Assembly: GCA_949130485.1 (NCBI GenBank)
Contig: OX422195.1
Coordinates: 1,721,566-1,785,565, forward strand
DNA length: 64,000 nucleotides
Direction of reading: 5' to 3'
DNA from: Agelas oroides
Taxonomy: Eukaryota; Porifera; Demospongiae; Agelasida; Agelasidae
Shown here: positions 1 to 21,676 of the stretch, piece by piece
How the letters are laid out: each line of letters opens with the position of its first letter
Position numbering within the stretch: position 1 is the first letter of the stretch
Notes under the pieces: model-generated
Database searches by the model: none
What the model was told of the DNA's origin: nothing
Seen by the model: the letters and a program-made list of their open reading frames with translations, nothing else
Position numbers and translations under genes: made by a program

Positions 1-129
1 TTGAAAAAGACTACTATAGAACTCTATACATGGACCACTAGTAATGTACACCATGGCAGGATCTTTTACTTGGATTAGTAGCATTATAACTAGTGGTTAG
101 CTCTTATTGGTATTGTATCCTGACCCCAG

Positions 130-973
130 ATCTCCAGAAAGGATGCAGATCAGTATGAGCAGGAGCTTATGAGCGGCGAAGCCGCGAAGGAGCGTGTAAC
201 TCCGGTTCCGTTCAAATCCGGATTACTTACGTATTTCCGTTTTGGTGAGGCGCAATGCGCGTCATGCGGTCTGTCACCTACTTTTGGCCATGTGACGACG
301 TGAGAAAATGAACGATGGCAGAATTGCAAGTACAAGAAATAGTGACTCTAGACTCCACAAGACAACGAACAAGAATACTTCTTGAACTTTGAATATCAGG
401 CAGAAACACACTGAAAGACACGGAAGCCGCTGTTATCGGCGTTTTAAAAAGTCGATCGAGCCATCGGAGATACCTGCTGCAACCGTAGACTCCGCTTCGC
501 AAACCAAGCCGCCTCAGAACGGTGAGGGGTCCCGGCATCTTCGAATCTTACGCTTTTCTGAGGTAGATCGCTTTCGCCGTCACCTGTTCGCTTGCCCATT
601 CCTCCGCGGCTAGGTCAAAGGGCGTTCTGAGTGAGTGTAAAATTTCTCACATCGCTATTACGGAACACGTGGGGTTTTATATCGTCACTATGACGCTTGA
701 TTTGAAGCGTGGTTTCCTTATTTGGAAGTTCGTTCGCTAATAATTTGGATTTGGATGGCACTCGGGTGTATGCGGTAGTTACACGCTCCTTCGCGGCTTC
801 GCCGCTCATAAGCTCCTGGTATGAGCCAGGTCAGTGGATTCCTGAGTGTCAGCTGATTGTGCAGTGGACAAGGGAGGACCAAAAGCCTGTACAGCTGATG
901 CACAAAGTGGACCTTATTGGAGCCAAAGCACCATACAACTTCATTCAACTCACTTTAAACCCAGTGATAGAAG
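130..973 (+). pseudogene. Coding exon interrupted by a transposable element (penultimate exon of death-domain gene)
   Basis: An open coding stretch runs from an acceptor at about 129 (ccccag) to 160 and resumes at 827, ending at a GT donor after 973. If the element at 161-817 and one target-site copy are ignored, the reading frame is continuous, giving a hydrophilic segment that includes the residues QWIPECQLIVQW. The exon ends in phase 1, and the death-domain exon at 2064 begins with the two bases needed, so the two are probably adjacent exons of one gene. I do not recognise the domain. By position before a death domain it could be part of a ZU5/UPA-like region, but that is speculative. The insertion should break the protein unless the element is spliced out. 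A GTATGAG in the target site resembles a donor, but simple removal there does not keep frame. Confidence 0.5.
161..817. mobile_element. MITE-like element with about 40-bp terminal inverted repeats (element A)
   Basis: The left end starts AGGAGCTTATGAGCGGCG and the right end is its reverse complement for roughly 40 bp (775-817). The element is flanked by GTATGAGC on both sides (153-160 and 819-826), an 8-bp target duplication, or 9 bp with one mismatch. Long inverted repeats with an 8-9 bp duplication suggest a Mutator-like or hAT-like non-autonomous element. No transposase reading frame is visible in the 657 bp. The subterminal motif GAGCGTGTAACTCC is shared with the shorter elements at 20929 and 30785, so these may be one superfamily. 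It sits inside a coding exon. Confidence 0.75.
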
Positions 974-1020
974 GTACAATCATGAAGTTGACTATGTAAA
1001 GTTTTCATAAACAGATAACC

Positions 1021-2063
1021 TGCTATGAGCGGTTTTGTCTCTGTTTGCATATCTTAGAGATTGTAAGGTATCCATCAATATCCAGCAGTGGATCAATGGA
1101 CTGTAGCCAGGGTGAGTGAAGTATCCTAAACACCACACTTTTGTATATTATTGGGGCTTGCGGCCATAAAATTAACGCAATTAAATTAACACATTTAAAA
1201 ATTGTATGAAGCTTGAAGAACATCCTTGTGTGCTCCGGTAAAAGCTACAGCCAGAGTGCAGCATCAGCGGGCTGAAGCGAAGACAACTGAAGTTGAAGAA
1301 CGCATAGCAACTTACTTGTGGTTTGTACAGCTATGGGCTTTCAACGCCAGGCTGCTCACAATGGTGTAAATTATGGACGGTGGTTGAGGCGCTTTTAAGT
1401 AAGGGCCATGCATAAACATGCCGGCACTTATAAACACTGGAGACTCAGCTCATGATTTGAGCATGAAGCTTCGTCAATGCATGTGTAGCCACAGTAGCTG
1501 CCCTGGCTGGAGAAACAACTGGCATATGGGATACCTAGCTATCTCTGGTGAGGACTTAGTTAGCTAGCTACTTGTACGGTTTGGCTTATAGAAGATAGTG
1601 ACAAATCTTGCTGTGTGCCATGAAAAGTAGCAAATTAGCAGTGTTGCTTGCTCAGGCTCGCCCCCACAATGATCAATCATCTAACTAGTATAGGGTATAG
1701 GAATAGGCGAGAGAGGAAGGGAGGCACATGGCTGTTGATAAGCGGCATGTAGTCTATGCTTATAAATACAGTAGCTACATTGAACAGATCTTTGCTTAAA
1801 GGATCTCACCCAATCAGAACCTCATTATGCTTTGGGCCCATGTTCAACATTCTGGCTCTATTCCAAGTACATAGAATGTCATTGCTTAATCATAGAGCTA
1901 TAGCAATGACATTGCTGAGTGTCCAGCATGTACATTTATACAGCTACTCTTTATATGCAGCTATAATTATTGTATTAAGTACGTATGGGCTTGAATGTAC
2001 ATGTAATCTAACAGCTGATCTGACATACAGCTGTGGAACATTGGGCATCTCCTTCTTATACAG
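1021..2063 (+). other. Intron between the two death-domain gene exons; contains dispersed repeat
   Basis: There is no convincing coding sequence here. The stretch 1250-1320 is about 80% similar by eye to 55226-55295 (shared core GAAGACxACTGAAGTTGAAG), so it is a dispersed repeat. A fragment at 1650-1672 carries the GCTCGCCCCCACAATG motif found near other repeat ends at 57085, 58270 and 62045. Confidence 0.4.
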
Positions 2064-2395
2064 GTTGGCAAAGCACATACCAGGCTGGTTTAGACAGTGA
2101 GCCAGAGCTTCCAGACCTCATGAATGAGGTAGCTGCCAAGATCCCAAGCAAGTGGAGGGACATAGGCCTGCAGCTAGGGGTAGACCAGGGTGCACTCAAG
2201 GGAATTGCTGCCATCAGCCCAGGTGATACCAACCTCTGTTACACTAATGTTTTCACACGATGGAAGAATCAAAATTCGATGACACATCCGTACACCTGGT
2301 CAACAATAGTGCATGCTTTGCAGACTCGAGCAGTTGGAGAGGAGAGACTGGCATACGAGATCAGGAATAATTTGACTGGACACCCATCTCAGTAA
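2064..2395 (+). CDS. Death-domain protein, C-terminal exon
   Basis: The exon opens after the acceptor tatacag at 2061-2063 and ends in TAA at 2393-2395, encoding about 109 residues. The segment from ELPDLMNEVAAKIPSKW to about EIRNNL has the six-helix death-fold pattern: a W-R-D-I-G-L-Q-L-G motif in helices 2-3, a following Q-G-A-L region, an FTRWKNQN stretch and a final W-x-x-I-V-x-A-L helix. Such domains mediate homotypic adaptor contacts in apoptotic and innate signalling, and they are numerous in sponges and cnidarians. The phase fits the donor at 973. The exact family cannot be named from this exon alone. The gene's 5' part lies outside the window. Confidence 0.65.
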
Positions 2396-4198
2396 CAAAC
2401 TTGCATGATCATTGTTCATCATAATCTTTTATAGCATGAATGTAGCCAGCCTAGACGCAGCACACAAGCTAGCATGATATACAATCTGTATAACACTGTT
2501 TTATGTACCTTTCTTTTTGTGTTGGCCAGAAATCTTATCACATTTTTCATACATGGGAGTCCGATCAATGGGTGACAGTTTCAGTTTCAGATGTGCAGTA
2601 TCACACGATAAGACTTACGAGTGGTGGGCAACATAGTACATATGCATGCATGCTTGGTGTGCATGGCTGCCACTTGCACTGAAAGCGTATATACCTATTA
2701 AAAGTTATGAGTCAGCTATTTTTTAGTGCAGCTATTAGTAAGCAGCTGAATGCAGCGCCTTACCTACGTGATGTTCATAAGCCTTGCCCACTATACTATG
2801 GGAAAAAAACCGTGTCATCCGTGCGTTGTGCCTGCTGGTCAACTCGCACTTGTCTAGTGTCTGGGAACAAGACTACATTATGCGCATGCGTACAAAGTTA
2901 GAAAATGGCGTCCTTCGCAACGGACAGCAGGTAGGCAGTGCTGTGACCAGCTTTATCGACCTTGAAGCTATAAAGACGAGTGATCATAGAGCTCCCTGCT
3001 GTGATTAGCATCAGTTTTGTGCTAAAATGACGAGTACTCAAACTGCTTTAGAGATATCTTTATTCAACATAGTGGTCTTAACACGAAAGATGAAAAATGG
3101 CGTTTTCGCTACTGCACACTTTCATGCTTAGCTGTCTTCCACGAGGCTTTTGGGCAACTATATGAGTCTTGCTGATCACAAAGGCACTCAAAGAGGAAGC
3201 CTGGGCACTTAAATAAGCTTTTAGCGCATTTGTGGTGAAGTTATATGGCTTTTGCTTAAGTATTGCACGTCCGTGCCATCCCTACATCATAGATAGTAGA
3301 GTAGGATCCTACTCTACTATCTATACCTACATAGAGAGTTGGTAACTCTGAAATGTGGACCAGTCTTGTAGATCAGATTCTCATATGAGAGATGTAGAGT
3401 GTTCAATTAATAATTAGGGTACTAGTAATGAAAGGGCACAATCACAACAGCACCAGCAGTACACTAAGTAGCCTGAATGTTGCCACACTGTAGACGTGAC
3501 CAGATTGTGGGTTACGGTTAGGGTAGGGGTGGGGAGGGGAACTAGTTCAATTGTGGTCTATGGTGTGTGAAGCAGGAAATACTGCAAGTGCTGTCCGATC
3601 ACATTCTTTAATTGATCCCTTTCTGACTCTTTTCTCACTGCATCTGAAGGGTCAGCAACACCAGACTATCACGCCAGCATTCCACTCAGGTTATATCATA
3701 CATTCATGTGTTAAGTGAAGGGGCGTGGCTGTACAAACTTACTATCACCATGCATGCACCTTTTCCTCGTCTCTGTGCATCCCCTCATCCTCGATAACCC
3801 ACTCCTCCGATCCCATGCCATCCATGCTCCAACTATAACGCACTGCCTGCCTGCACCATGCATGTACCTGTATAGACAGCGATGCGTCTATCGTCACGCA
3901 GATAATATGCTGAGTTAGTATACAGAAACTCCTCTTGAAAATCATGTGTTTTAAGTGGTCGTTGATCCAGGCATGCCAAGACCTCCCAGGGTGAGTTCTG
4001 AGGTAGATGAGGGTGTGCTGACATCTGTCAAACACACTGTAGCATAAATGTAACCCCATGGTATGGGTGCAATCGAAAATAGCTGGCCACCATTCTAAAC
4101 TAGTGGTTGCCGGTGTCACTAGACCATCTTGACGGTGTCAAGTGAGGGGGCGAGGCTTGAAAAGAAAAGTAGGGCCAGGTGCCACACAATGTAAGTAA

Positions 4199-4423
4199 TC
4201 ATAAGATTGTAAGGTACCATGACAGGGTACTATTGCTGTTGTTAAACTCCTTGTAAACATGCACTGCCTTCACCTCTTCCTCGTCGCTGTGTATACCCTC
4301 GTCCTCCTCCCCATCCGGAGGGACTTGAGGCCTTGGGCTCTTCCCTAGGCCATCTCCTCCACTACTGCCCGCAGGGACTACGACGGAGAGCTTGGGCTGC
4401 TCGTCTAAACTCGCTGCTGACAT
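4199..4423 (-). CDS. Possible small acidic-protein exon (hypothetical)
   Basis: On the minus strand an ATG at 4423-4421 opens a 74-codon frame with balanced composition that includes the acidic run EEDEGIHSDEEEVKAVHVYK. A degenerate copy with EDEGMHRDEEKVHAW lies at about 3745-3800 in the upstream duplicate. This could be a first coding exon, with a weak donor after about 4240, or simply chance openness of a duplicated repeat. No family is recognised and no downstream exon was found. Confidence 0.22.
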   Translation of the reverse strand: MSAASLDEQPKLSVVVPAGSSGGDGLGKSPRPQVPPDGEEDEGIHSDEEEVKAVHVYKEFNNSNSTLSWYLTIL

Positions 4424-4949
4424 TCTTGAACACGTGTGAGCTAGTATTACACAATGATATACTGAGTTAGTGTACGGAAACGCCTCGTGAAAGTCACGTG
4501 TTTAGGTGAGCGGAGTCAGGCATGCCAAGACCTCCTGGGGTGAGTTTATACACACTTTAGGGTAGATAAGGATGCCTAATTCTGGATCTGGACGTATCAA
4601 CTGATGTAGATCCATAAACCAATTAACTTGTTGGATTCAGAACATAAATTCCTTGGGTGGTGACCAAGTTGATCCATAGATAGTGTACCTCCCTCCCCTG
4701 GTCAATCCAACTACTCATTCCTCCAAGTAAACTGTGATCAAATTGTTACCATCAGTGTTAGTATACCACTCTAGTTTCAAATATAGATTTGTGGGATTAA
4801 GGCACACCCACAAAGTATCCTGCTGGGACTTGGCTGTCTCATTTTCAGATAGTGTTCAGTCTGTGCTTGGTGCAACTTACCAACTCCGAGCAGCTTGCAG
4901 CTATGATGTGTTGAACTCAAAGCAAGTTTCCTTCTCCTTCTGTTTACAC

Positions 4950-5170
4950 ACATCCACACACCGTCCACACACATCCACACACATCCACACACCGTCCACA
5001 CACATCCACACACATCCACACACCGTCCACACACATCCACACACCATCCACACACATCCACACACCGTCCACACACATCCACACACCGTCCACACACATC
5101 CACACACCGTCCACACACCGTCCACACACATCCGCACACATCCACACACATCCATACACATCCACACACA
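4950..5170. repeat. 12-bp minisatellite (CACACATCCACA / CACACCGTCCAC)
   Basis: About 18 tandem copies of a 12-bp unit alternate between CATCCACA and CCGTCCACA variants and end one base before the TAB1 start codon at 5172. Twelve is a multiple of three, so frames on both strands are open through it. The resulting HTHPHTVHTHPH and VCGCVWMC peptides are artefacts. Confidence 0.9.
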
Positions 5171-5171
5171 G

Positions 5172-9583
<4,412 letters not shown>

Positions 9584-11615
9584 GGAGCAAGCATAGTTTT
9601 ATGTTTACATGCATGTTTTAGTGCATATTCTTTTGAATTCTCACCTGTCTACTTTCTGAGAGATTTTATTGGCTCGCACTTGTGTGTGATGTGTGTTGTA
9701 AATTGATACTTTCTGCTCTTGTACTGAAGTTTTGCCTCGTTTACAGGCTCCTCCCCCCTCAGTTTTTTGACATTCTCGTCCCCAAACCGAAGAGCGGAAA
9801 GAGAGGGGGTCTGGGCACGAGACTAGTTCGTAATACTTCGCATAATTGGAACTCGCGTCACCAGGGAAGCCGCTGATTGGTCAATTACGTGTTGTAAATT
9901 TGAATTTATTTGCGTGTGGTGTGTGGCTCAACAACTTCCTTTGAAATTTGAACTTACAGTGCATGTCGGGGACACGGCATAACAGAATGGCAGTACTCAT
10001 GGCGTCCGTGAGTTGATGATTTATTACTTGGAAGCTTTGTATTAATGAAACTCGAACGCACGTAGATGATGTGGTCCCTAGATAAGTGCACAGGGGGGAG
10101 TGCCTGACAGAGGCCTTTCTTTGGTGTCCAAAGACTGGGGGCTAGAACGTTTGTAACACAGTATCAATACAGCTCGTTCAGTACACTTGGTACTGATCAA
10201 CACAGCACATTTAACAATTGAGTACTGCCCCCCTGTGTGTTCACATGACGAGATATCTCAGGCTTTCTCGCTTCATATTTGGAATACTGAAGGCAGCAAT
10301 GGCCTGGGTATGAGGCTAGATCTCAACGTGTCGCTCTGTTAGAGTGTTAAGGCACCTCTCAATTGATGTGCCCTAAAATGAGAGCAAAGCATAGTGTCGT
10401 GGCCAGACCCCACCCTCTCATGAGGAAAAATGGCCTGGTGAACCATAGATAATAGAAGCATAGTAGGGATTGGAAACGTAATGTTTTACGGATTTCATCT
10501 GCTTTGCTGTAAGTCCATATACTTCCGTGTAATTTAGCGTGGGTAGTCCGAGCAGATAAGTTTTAGTTCATGAGCACACCTGTATTAAAGCTCAGAGATT
10601 GATGGAAATCTCCTACTTTCTACTGCGGCGCATCTTGTCAGTCTATTTTTTTAGCCTCAGTTTGCTAGCAGTCGGCATTCGATCGAAAACCACACCCCCA
10701 ATGGGACTTGTACGGTACATCCCGGGAGGAGTCTACTCCGTAGCCCATCTGCGGTAGGCCTTCATCTTTTCCCTTAAACAACAACTCATGGACATCGTAA
10801 CAAGTCTGTCAGGCAAAAAGTTTCAAGTTGCATTATTTTCCTACTAAAATTACACAAACTTTTACACATAATTTCACGTACCAAAGAACTAAAATTTGTT
10901 TTTGTGTTCACCCATGCATGCCAAACAATTCTTTATTACCCAGCCAATTATCTGTTGTTCACATTATGTCAATACTAACTCTACAGTCCGCTAGAAAATT
11001 ACACAAAGGTCTATTTTCTTACTTCCATCAGCCCTATCAAGAAGCAAAGTGATCCTTGAACTTGTGAAGGACTTAGCTTCATGCGTCAGAGTGTTTTAGT
11101 TATTATTAGTGCAATGAAATCCATATGCGGTGTATTATATCGAAACTGTACTGCTATCAAGAGCACCTTCCACCGAGCAATGAAGCGCAACTCGGACTGT
11201 AAGGGGGAAATGACGTCACGCAATACATTGCATATACGTGTTTCCAATCCCTACTATGCTCTATTATCTATGGGTGAACCCAGTTTGATTTCTTGGGCTA
11301 GCATGCGCTTTTGTGACTAGTGTAACCGAGAAACATTTTGCAACACCCACTCAAAAAATGTTGGGTAACCTGAGTACTACTGCAAGGGAAGCGCTATGTA
11401 AAAATTAACAATCTCTCAATCACACTTACCGGTTACCACATTTTGCCCAATAAATTCAACTTCGTTCACCACTGTTCTTGCAGGGAGGCACACATGGGGT
11501 GGATGCAAGGCTAACCATCCTTTTCAAATAAGACGCTTTCACGAGTCATGATAAGAATGCGTAAAGTGCCCCTACTTTTCGTGTCCATCTTCCTCTCCAG
11601 AAATCAGGTGCTAAT
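9584..11615. other. Intergenic region between TAB1 and UBE2S, built of repeats
   Basis: No coding exon was found. Fold-back fragments with TCGTGYCCAGACCC-type ends occur near 9765-9826 and 10396-10440. A short inverted pair (GTGCACAGGGGGGAGT at about 10086 and its near complement at about 10228-10250) suggests another small element. The larger inverted-repeat element at 10443-11272 fills most of the rest. Confidence 0.5.
10443..11272. mobile_element. Non-autonomous inverted-repeat element, about 830 bp
   Basis: The left end CCATAGATAATAGAAGCATA continues AGTAGGGATTGGAAACG. The right end at about 11232-11272 reads as its reverse complement (CGTGTTTCCAATCCCTACTA, then a CTATTATCTATGG end). The interior has no open frame for a transposase. 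The terminal motif CATAGATAGTAGAGTAG also appears at 3290-3325 and, degenerate, at 60138-60172. Confidence 0.6.
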
Positions 11616-14272
11616 ATGGAGAACCTGCCTCCCCAGGTCATTCGTAGGGTGACAAAGGAAGTCGTGGGGTTGTCAGAGGATCCACCAGAGGGCATCAAAG
11701 TGTATTTAAACGAGGAGGACATCACTGACATTCAGGCCACCATTGAGGGACCAGGTGCTTCACTGCATGGACCAAAACTGAGTGGCCTTGTTCGCAATTC
11801 CCCACCCAGCTTTCCATCACTTGCCATATATGGAGTAGGGAGCCTTGTTTCCAGGCCTTCCCTGGCTCCAGTTTTTGATCACTTGCAGTTTCAATATTGA
11901 AAACTGGAGCCGGGGAAGTCCTGGGAACGAGGCTAGGTCTGGGAATGAGGCTAGGACCTGAGCTGAGTCCCACACCAAGAGAAGGGTCTGAGAATCAGAC
12001 TTTGGTTGTACTTTTAACTTGGTTCACGAGACGGGATAGATGTTGGAAACGGAGTTGTTAAGTTCTTTCTTATGATGCTTAATACCTATCAGCTTCCTAA
12101 ATTGTTATGCAACAAATCCATACATAGGTTACCAGGGCACCAAGTATAGAAACTGTAGTTAGAATTTTACTTAAAAAGCTATTTCGTTGAAGTTACAAGT
12201 CACTGGTACATAGAGGTAAGTACTTTATCTTTGTATTACTGTCCCTGTCCCTACAGCTGGCACACCGTATGAAGGAGGCCTGTTCAAAATGAAGCTGGTT
12301 CTGGGGAAGGACTTTCCTGCCACTCCACCACAAGGTATGAGAAAGAAAGGCAGTAGACTTGCCACGGTGGCAAGTGGTGACCACTTACACACACACACAC
12401 ACACACACAGGTTTTTTCTTGACCAAAATCTTCCACCCAAATGTGGCCAAAAATGGTGCCATTTGTGTCAACACCCTCAAGAGAGACTGGAAATCCGACC
12501 ATGGCATCAAGCACATCCTCCTGGTAAGCCCACTTGTTGGTATACATATCGCTGGGGTCCCAGGCCACTCCCAGTCTTTGCGTTCTTCACTACACAGAGA
12601 AACAAACTCTCTCTATTCCCAGTAGAATAGATTTCGTGGTTTTCTGTTGCAATAGAAAAGCTGCAGGATTTCTGGTTGCTATAAGCAACTGACAACATCG
12701 TATGATATGATCATTTCGTTTCCATGCCATGTACAGAAAACCACGCTTAGAATAAGGCTAATGGCATTTCTCTCTGATTTGCTGGCCTTCATATCATGCG
12801 AAACATGGTATATGGTAATTCTTCCCGTATTTGCCAGCCTTCATATCATGTGGAACATTGTATGGTATTTCCTGACATTCACATGACATGAAGGCTGGCA
12901 AATGGGAGCAACGTTGTATGGTATTTCCTCCCGCATTTGCCAGCCTTGATGTCATGCAGAACATTGCATGGACCGCAGCATGGTGTCTCCTTCCTTTTCC
13001 TCCTTGCTTATCAGTTCTGTTTAAATATTGCTCACTGACTGTTGGGTAATACTTGAAACACGAACTATGGGTCTACCTTGCTGGCCAAAGCCTTCATACA
13101 CGTTAAATCCAGCACCACTAATTGTGATAGAACCAAATGTAATCCATATTTGTGAGGTATGTTCAGGGAGACACGTGTCTTTACGCACCACACAGATGTG
13201 GCTTGCTGCTGGTCACAGCTCACTTGTCATAGCCTTGTACTCTCCACGCACGAGAAATAACCAGGAAACATGTAACATGTCTTATGTCTTCTCAAAGTTA
13301 GGAACTTAAACTGGGGTGAGTCTGGGACCAACGCAATAGAACCAGAAAAATTGCACGTGGAGGAAGAGAAGGATTAGGGTTAGGCATTGACAAAATATGC
13401 CAGCATAATTTTTAGAATAATAGGTATGTAGATTCTGTAGGTGGGAATTTGGGAAATTATGTAATTATGAGCTGAACACTTCCTTGAAACAGTATAATAC
13501 TTCCTGCATGTGATAGTATTCATTGCAACTGTGTGCATTAATTGGAATAATAGTATATACACGTGGCTGATGTCATCCACTGATGAAGTAATAGTGTCTC
13601 ATAATAGTGTGCTTTGATCTCCCCCTCCTTCTCAATTGGCCAGTAATGTTGCAGTACAATTATCGTTAAGTTTCGTAAAGATTATCTAAAAATTTTGGAT
13701 TTTTATTGAGGTAAGGTTAGTGATAAAATTTGGAGATATAATAGAATAGAATAGAATAATGGGTAAAAACAAAAGCATATTTTGTCAATCCCTAGTTAGG
13801 GTCATCCTCCTCCTCTCTGTGTGAGGGTCTGGTACTGAAACTCGGATGATTGTCATCATTGTATCCAAGAATTAACCTCATTCCCAAGTCTCCCACCCAG
13901 CTTTATGACTGGGAGCGAGGCCATATAAGAACAAGAACCATTTTTTTACCCCTCTCCCTCTGCTGACTTTTGCAGACAATAAAGTGCCTCCTGATCTACC
14001 CTAACCCGGAGTCTGCCTTGAACGAAGAAGCTGGCAAGCTGCTTTTAGAACAGTACGATGATTACTCTAGTCGTGCCCGGATGATGACAGAGATTCATGC
14101 AAAGCCCTCCCGTACAAGTCGAACTGAAACTGTGAACAGTTCATCCACTGGTACAAGTGATGGTGTAGATGCTGCCGGAAAGAAAAGACCAATCGATAAG
14201 AGCTCAGTGTCTGCAACAGTTGGAGTCGAGAAGAAGAAGAAAGACAAAAAGAAAGCATTGAAAAGACTCTAA
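11616..14272 (+). CDS. UBE2S: Ubiquitin-conjugating enzyme E2 S
   Basis: Four exons are inferred (11616-11754, 12257-12334, 12411-12523, 13976-14272), giving about 208 residues against 222 in human UBE2S. Landmarks are [12 protein letters not shown] at the start, [35 protein letters not shown], the catalytic cysteine in [13 protein letters not shown], and [19 protein letters not shown]. The lysine-rich tail ends in KKALKRL, matching the C-terminal peptide by which UBE2S docks on the anaphase-promoting complex to extend K11-linked ubiquitin chains. The acceptor of exon 3 directly follows a (CA)n run. The open frame continues upstream of the ATG (residues KSGAN), and human UBE2S has four residues before this point, so a short upstream coding exon may supply the true start. 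Confidence 0.92.
11840..11935. mobile_element. Fold-back mini-element (CCTCGTTCCCAGG family) in UBE2S intron 1
   Basis: The sequence reads AGCCTTGTTTCCAGGCCTTC at the left and its near reverse complement, ending TCCTGGGAACGAGGCTA, at the right. The arms ACTGGAGCC/GGCTCCAGT enclose a short loop. A second partial end (GGGAATGAGGCTAG) follows immediately. Confidence 0.6.
12781..12972. repeat. Short repeat cluster around GCCAGCCTTCATATCATG
   Basis: Three or four diverged copies of a unit of about 65 bp, containing TTTGCCAGCCTTCATATCA and ATTGTATGGTATTTCC, lie in UBE2S intron 3. One copy is inverted (GACATGAAGGCTGGCAAAT). Confidence 0.6.
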
Positions 14273-14504
14273 AGCTGGTCAGAGTTATATGTCCTAGTTC
14301 TCTTGTTTGTCAGCCACACAGTCATATTTTAAGTTGTTCCTCTCTCAAGGATTGACACTTGCATAATCTCTCAGTATCTTTCTGCCCTCTCCCCTACGCT
14401 GCTCATCTTTGCTAAGATTATTTTGTAACATGCTAATGTTTTCAAAATAACATCAATGACACTGATCAGAGAGCTATACTTGGCACGTGCGTATGTAACA
14501 TGGC

Positions 14505-14562
14505 TAGCCTTGTACCCAGGCCGTTCATTAAAGAACCTATGAATGGCCGGGGTATGAGGCTA
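14505..14562. mobile_element. Fold-back mini-element
   Basis: The TAGCCTTGTACCCAGGCC left arm pairs with the GGCCGGGGTATGAGGCTA right arm across a short loop (58 bp in all), just downstream of UBE2S. A G14 homopolymer follows at about 14629. Confidence 0.6.
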
Positions 14563-14807
14563 GTAACATGCCTAGACTAAGTGACCTCCAGTTTCTCCAG
14601 TTTTTAGTGAAGGCAAAACTGGACATACGGGGGGGGGGGGGGGTAGTAATCATAAGTTATATTGGATCTACTATCTATACGGGTATATCTGTATATCATG
14701 TTTATACCACATTACATCACTTTCTAAGTATTTCATTGGACAAACAACAGAGTATAATGGTCATATACTCCTATTATGTAAAAATTGTATAATAGTTTGC
14801 AGTTATA

Positions 14808-14980
14808 GTTTACTGTCTCAATGTGGCATAAATTGGATAATTTATACTACCTATACTCGGAGTATAGGTAGTATAATTATCCAATACTTATACTCCGAGT
14901 ATGTACATGTATACCACCTATTCTCCGAGTGTAGGTAGTATAATATATTATCCAATTTATACCACATTGACACAGTAAAC
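14808..14980. mobile_element. Hairpin MITE, 173 bp
   Basis: The terminal arms GTTTACTGTCTCAATGTGG and CCACATTGACACAGTAAAC are inverted repeats, continued by ATAAATTGGATAAT and ATTATCCAATTTAT. The interior holds three further copies of an ACTCGGAGTA-type small palindrome. It lies in the UBE2S to TAB1-like convergent intergenic space. Confidence 0.65.
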
Positions 14981-15500
14981 TCTATAGCCTCATTCCCCCC
15001 ACTCCAGAACACCAATAAATTAAGGCCAAGTTTACAATTTCCCATGTGGGAGAGGCTACAACACTACATAGGTTGATCAGTATGTAAATCTACAAGTCTA
15101 TAGTATATAGGCATAGTCTCACTCCCAGCACCAGTACCCTGCGTGCTGGTATGGGAATGAGACCTTCATGTAGCAGGATCATCTGGTAGCTAGCCTAATT
15201 TCCTGCACGAGTTCCTGTCCAGATCAGGAAACAAGTTGCATTCATGGTGACTTCACATGACATCTAGGCCCGCCTTTTTTGTTCCTGGAGATGTGGCTCA
15301 TTGATTGCTCTATAACTGGAAAACTACATGGACTGGACATGTGCAGAACATCACTGCATGCCTGACTGTCATTCATGTACTCTGACCTATGAAATTAATG
15401 CATGTCAACATACCAACTTGGGTACAATTACATTTCTGAGCTAGCTATCGGATGAACAGATAAACAACAAAATACTATATGGTGTTGGGCTAGGCTGGAC

Positions 15501-21676
<6,176 letters not shown>

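Larger units (their letters stand above)
2396..5171. other. Intergenic region with diverged segmental duplication and a palindrome
   Basis: This stretch holds no confident gene. A near-perfect palindrome centred on GGATCC lies at about 3291-3326. Segments 3710-4015 and 4138-4550 are diverged direct duplicates, sharing for example GGCATGCCAAGACCTCC and a CTGAGTTAGT motif. The minus strand of each duplicate contains an acidic coding-like stretch, described separately. The run just before 5172 is a minisatellite. Confidence 0.5.

Noticed and set aside
3505-3540. Telomere-like GGTTAGGG run
   Set aside because: Only a single short degenerate stretch (GGGTTACGGTTAGGG) is present, with no tandem array.
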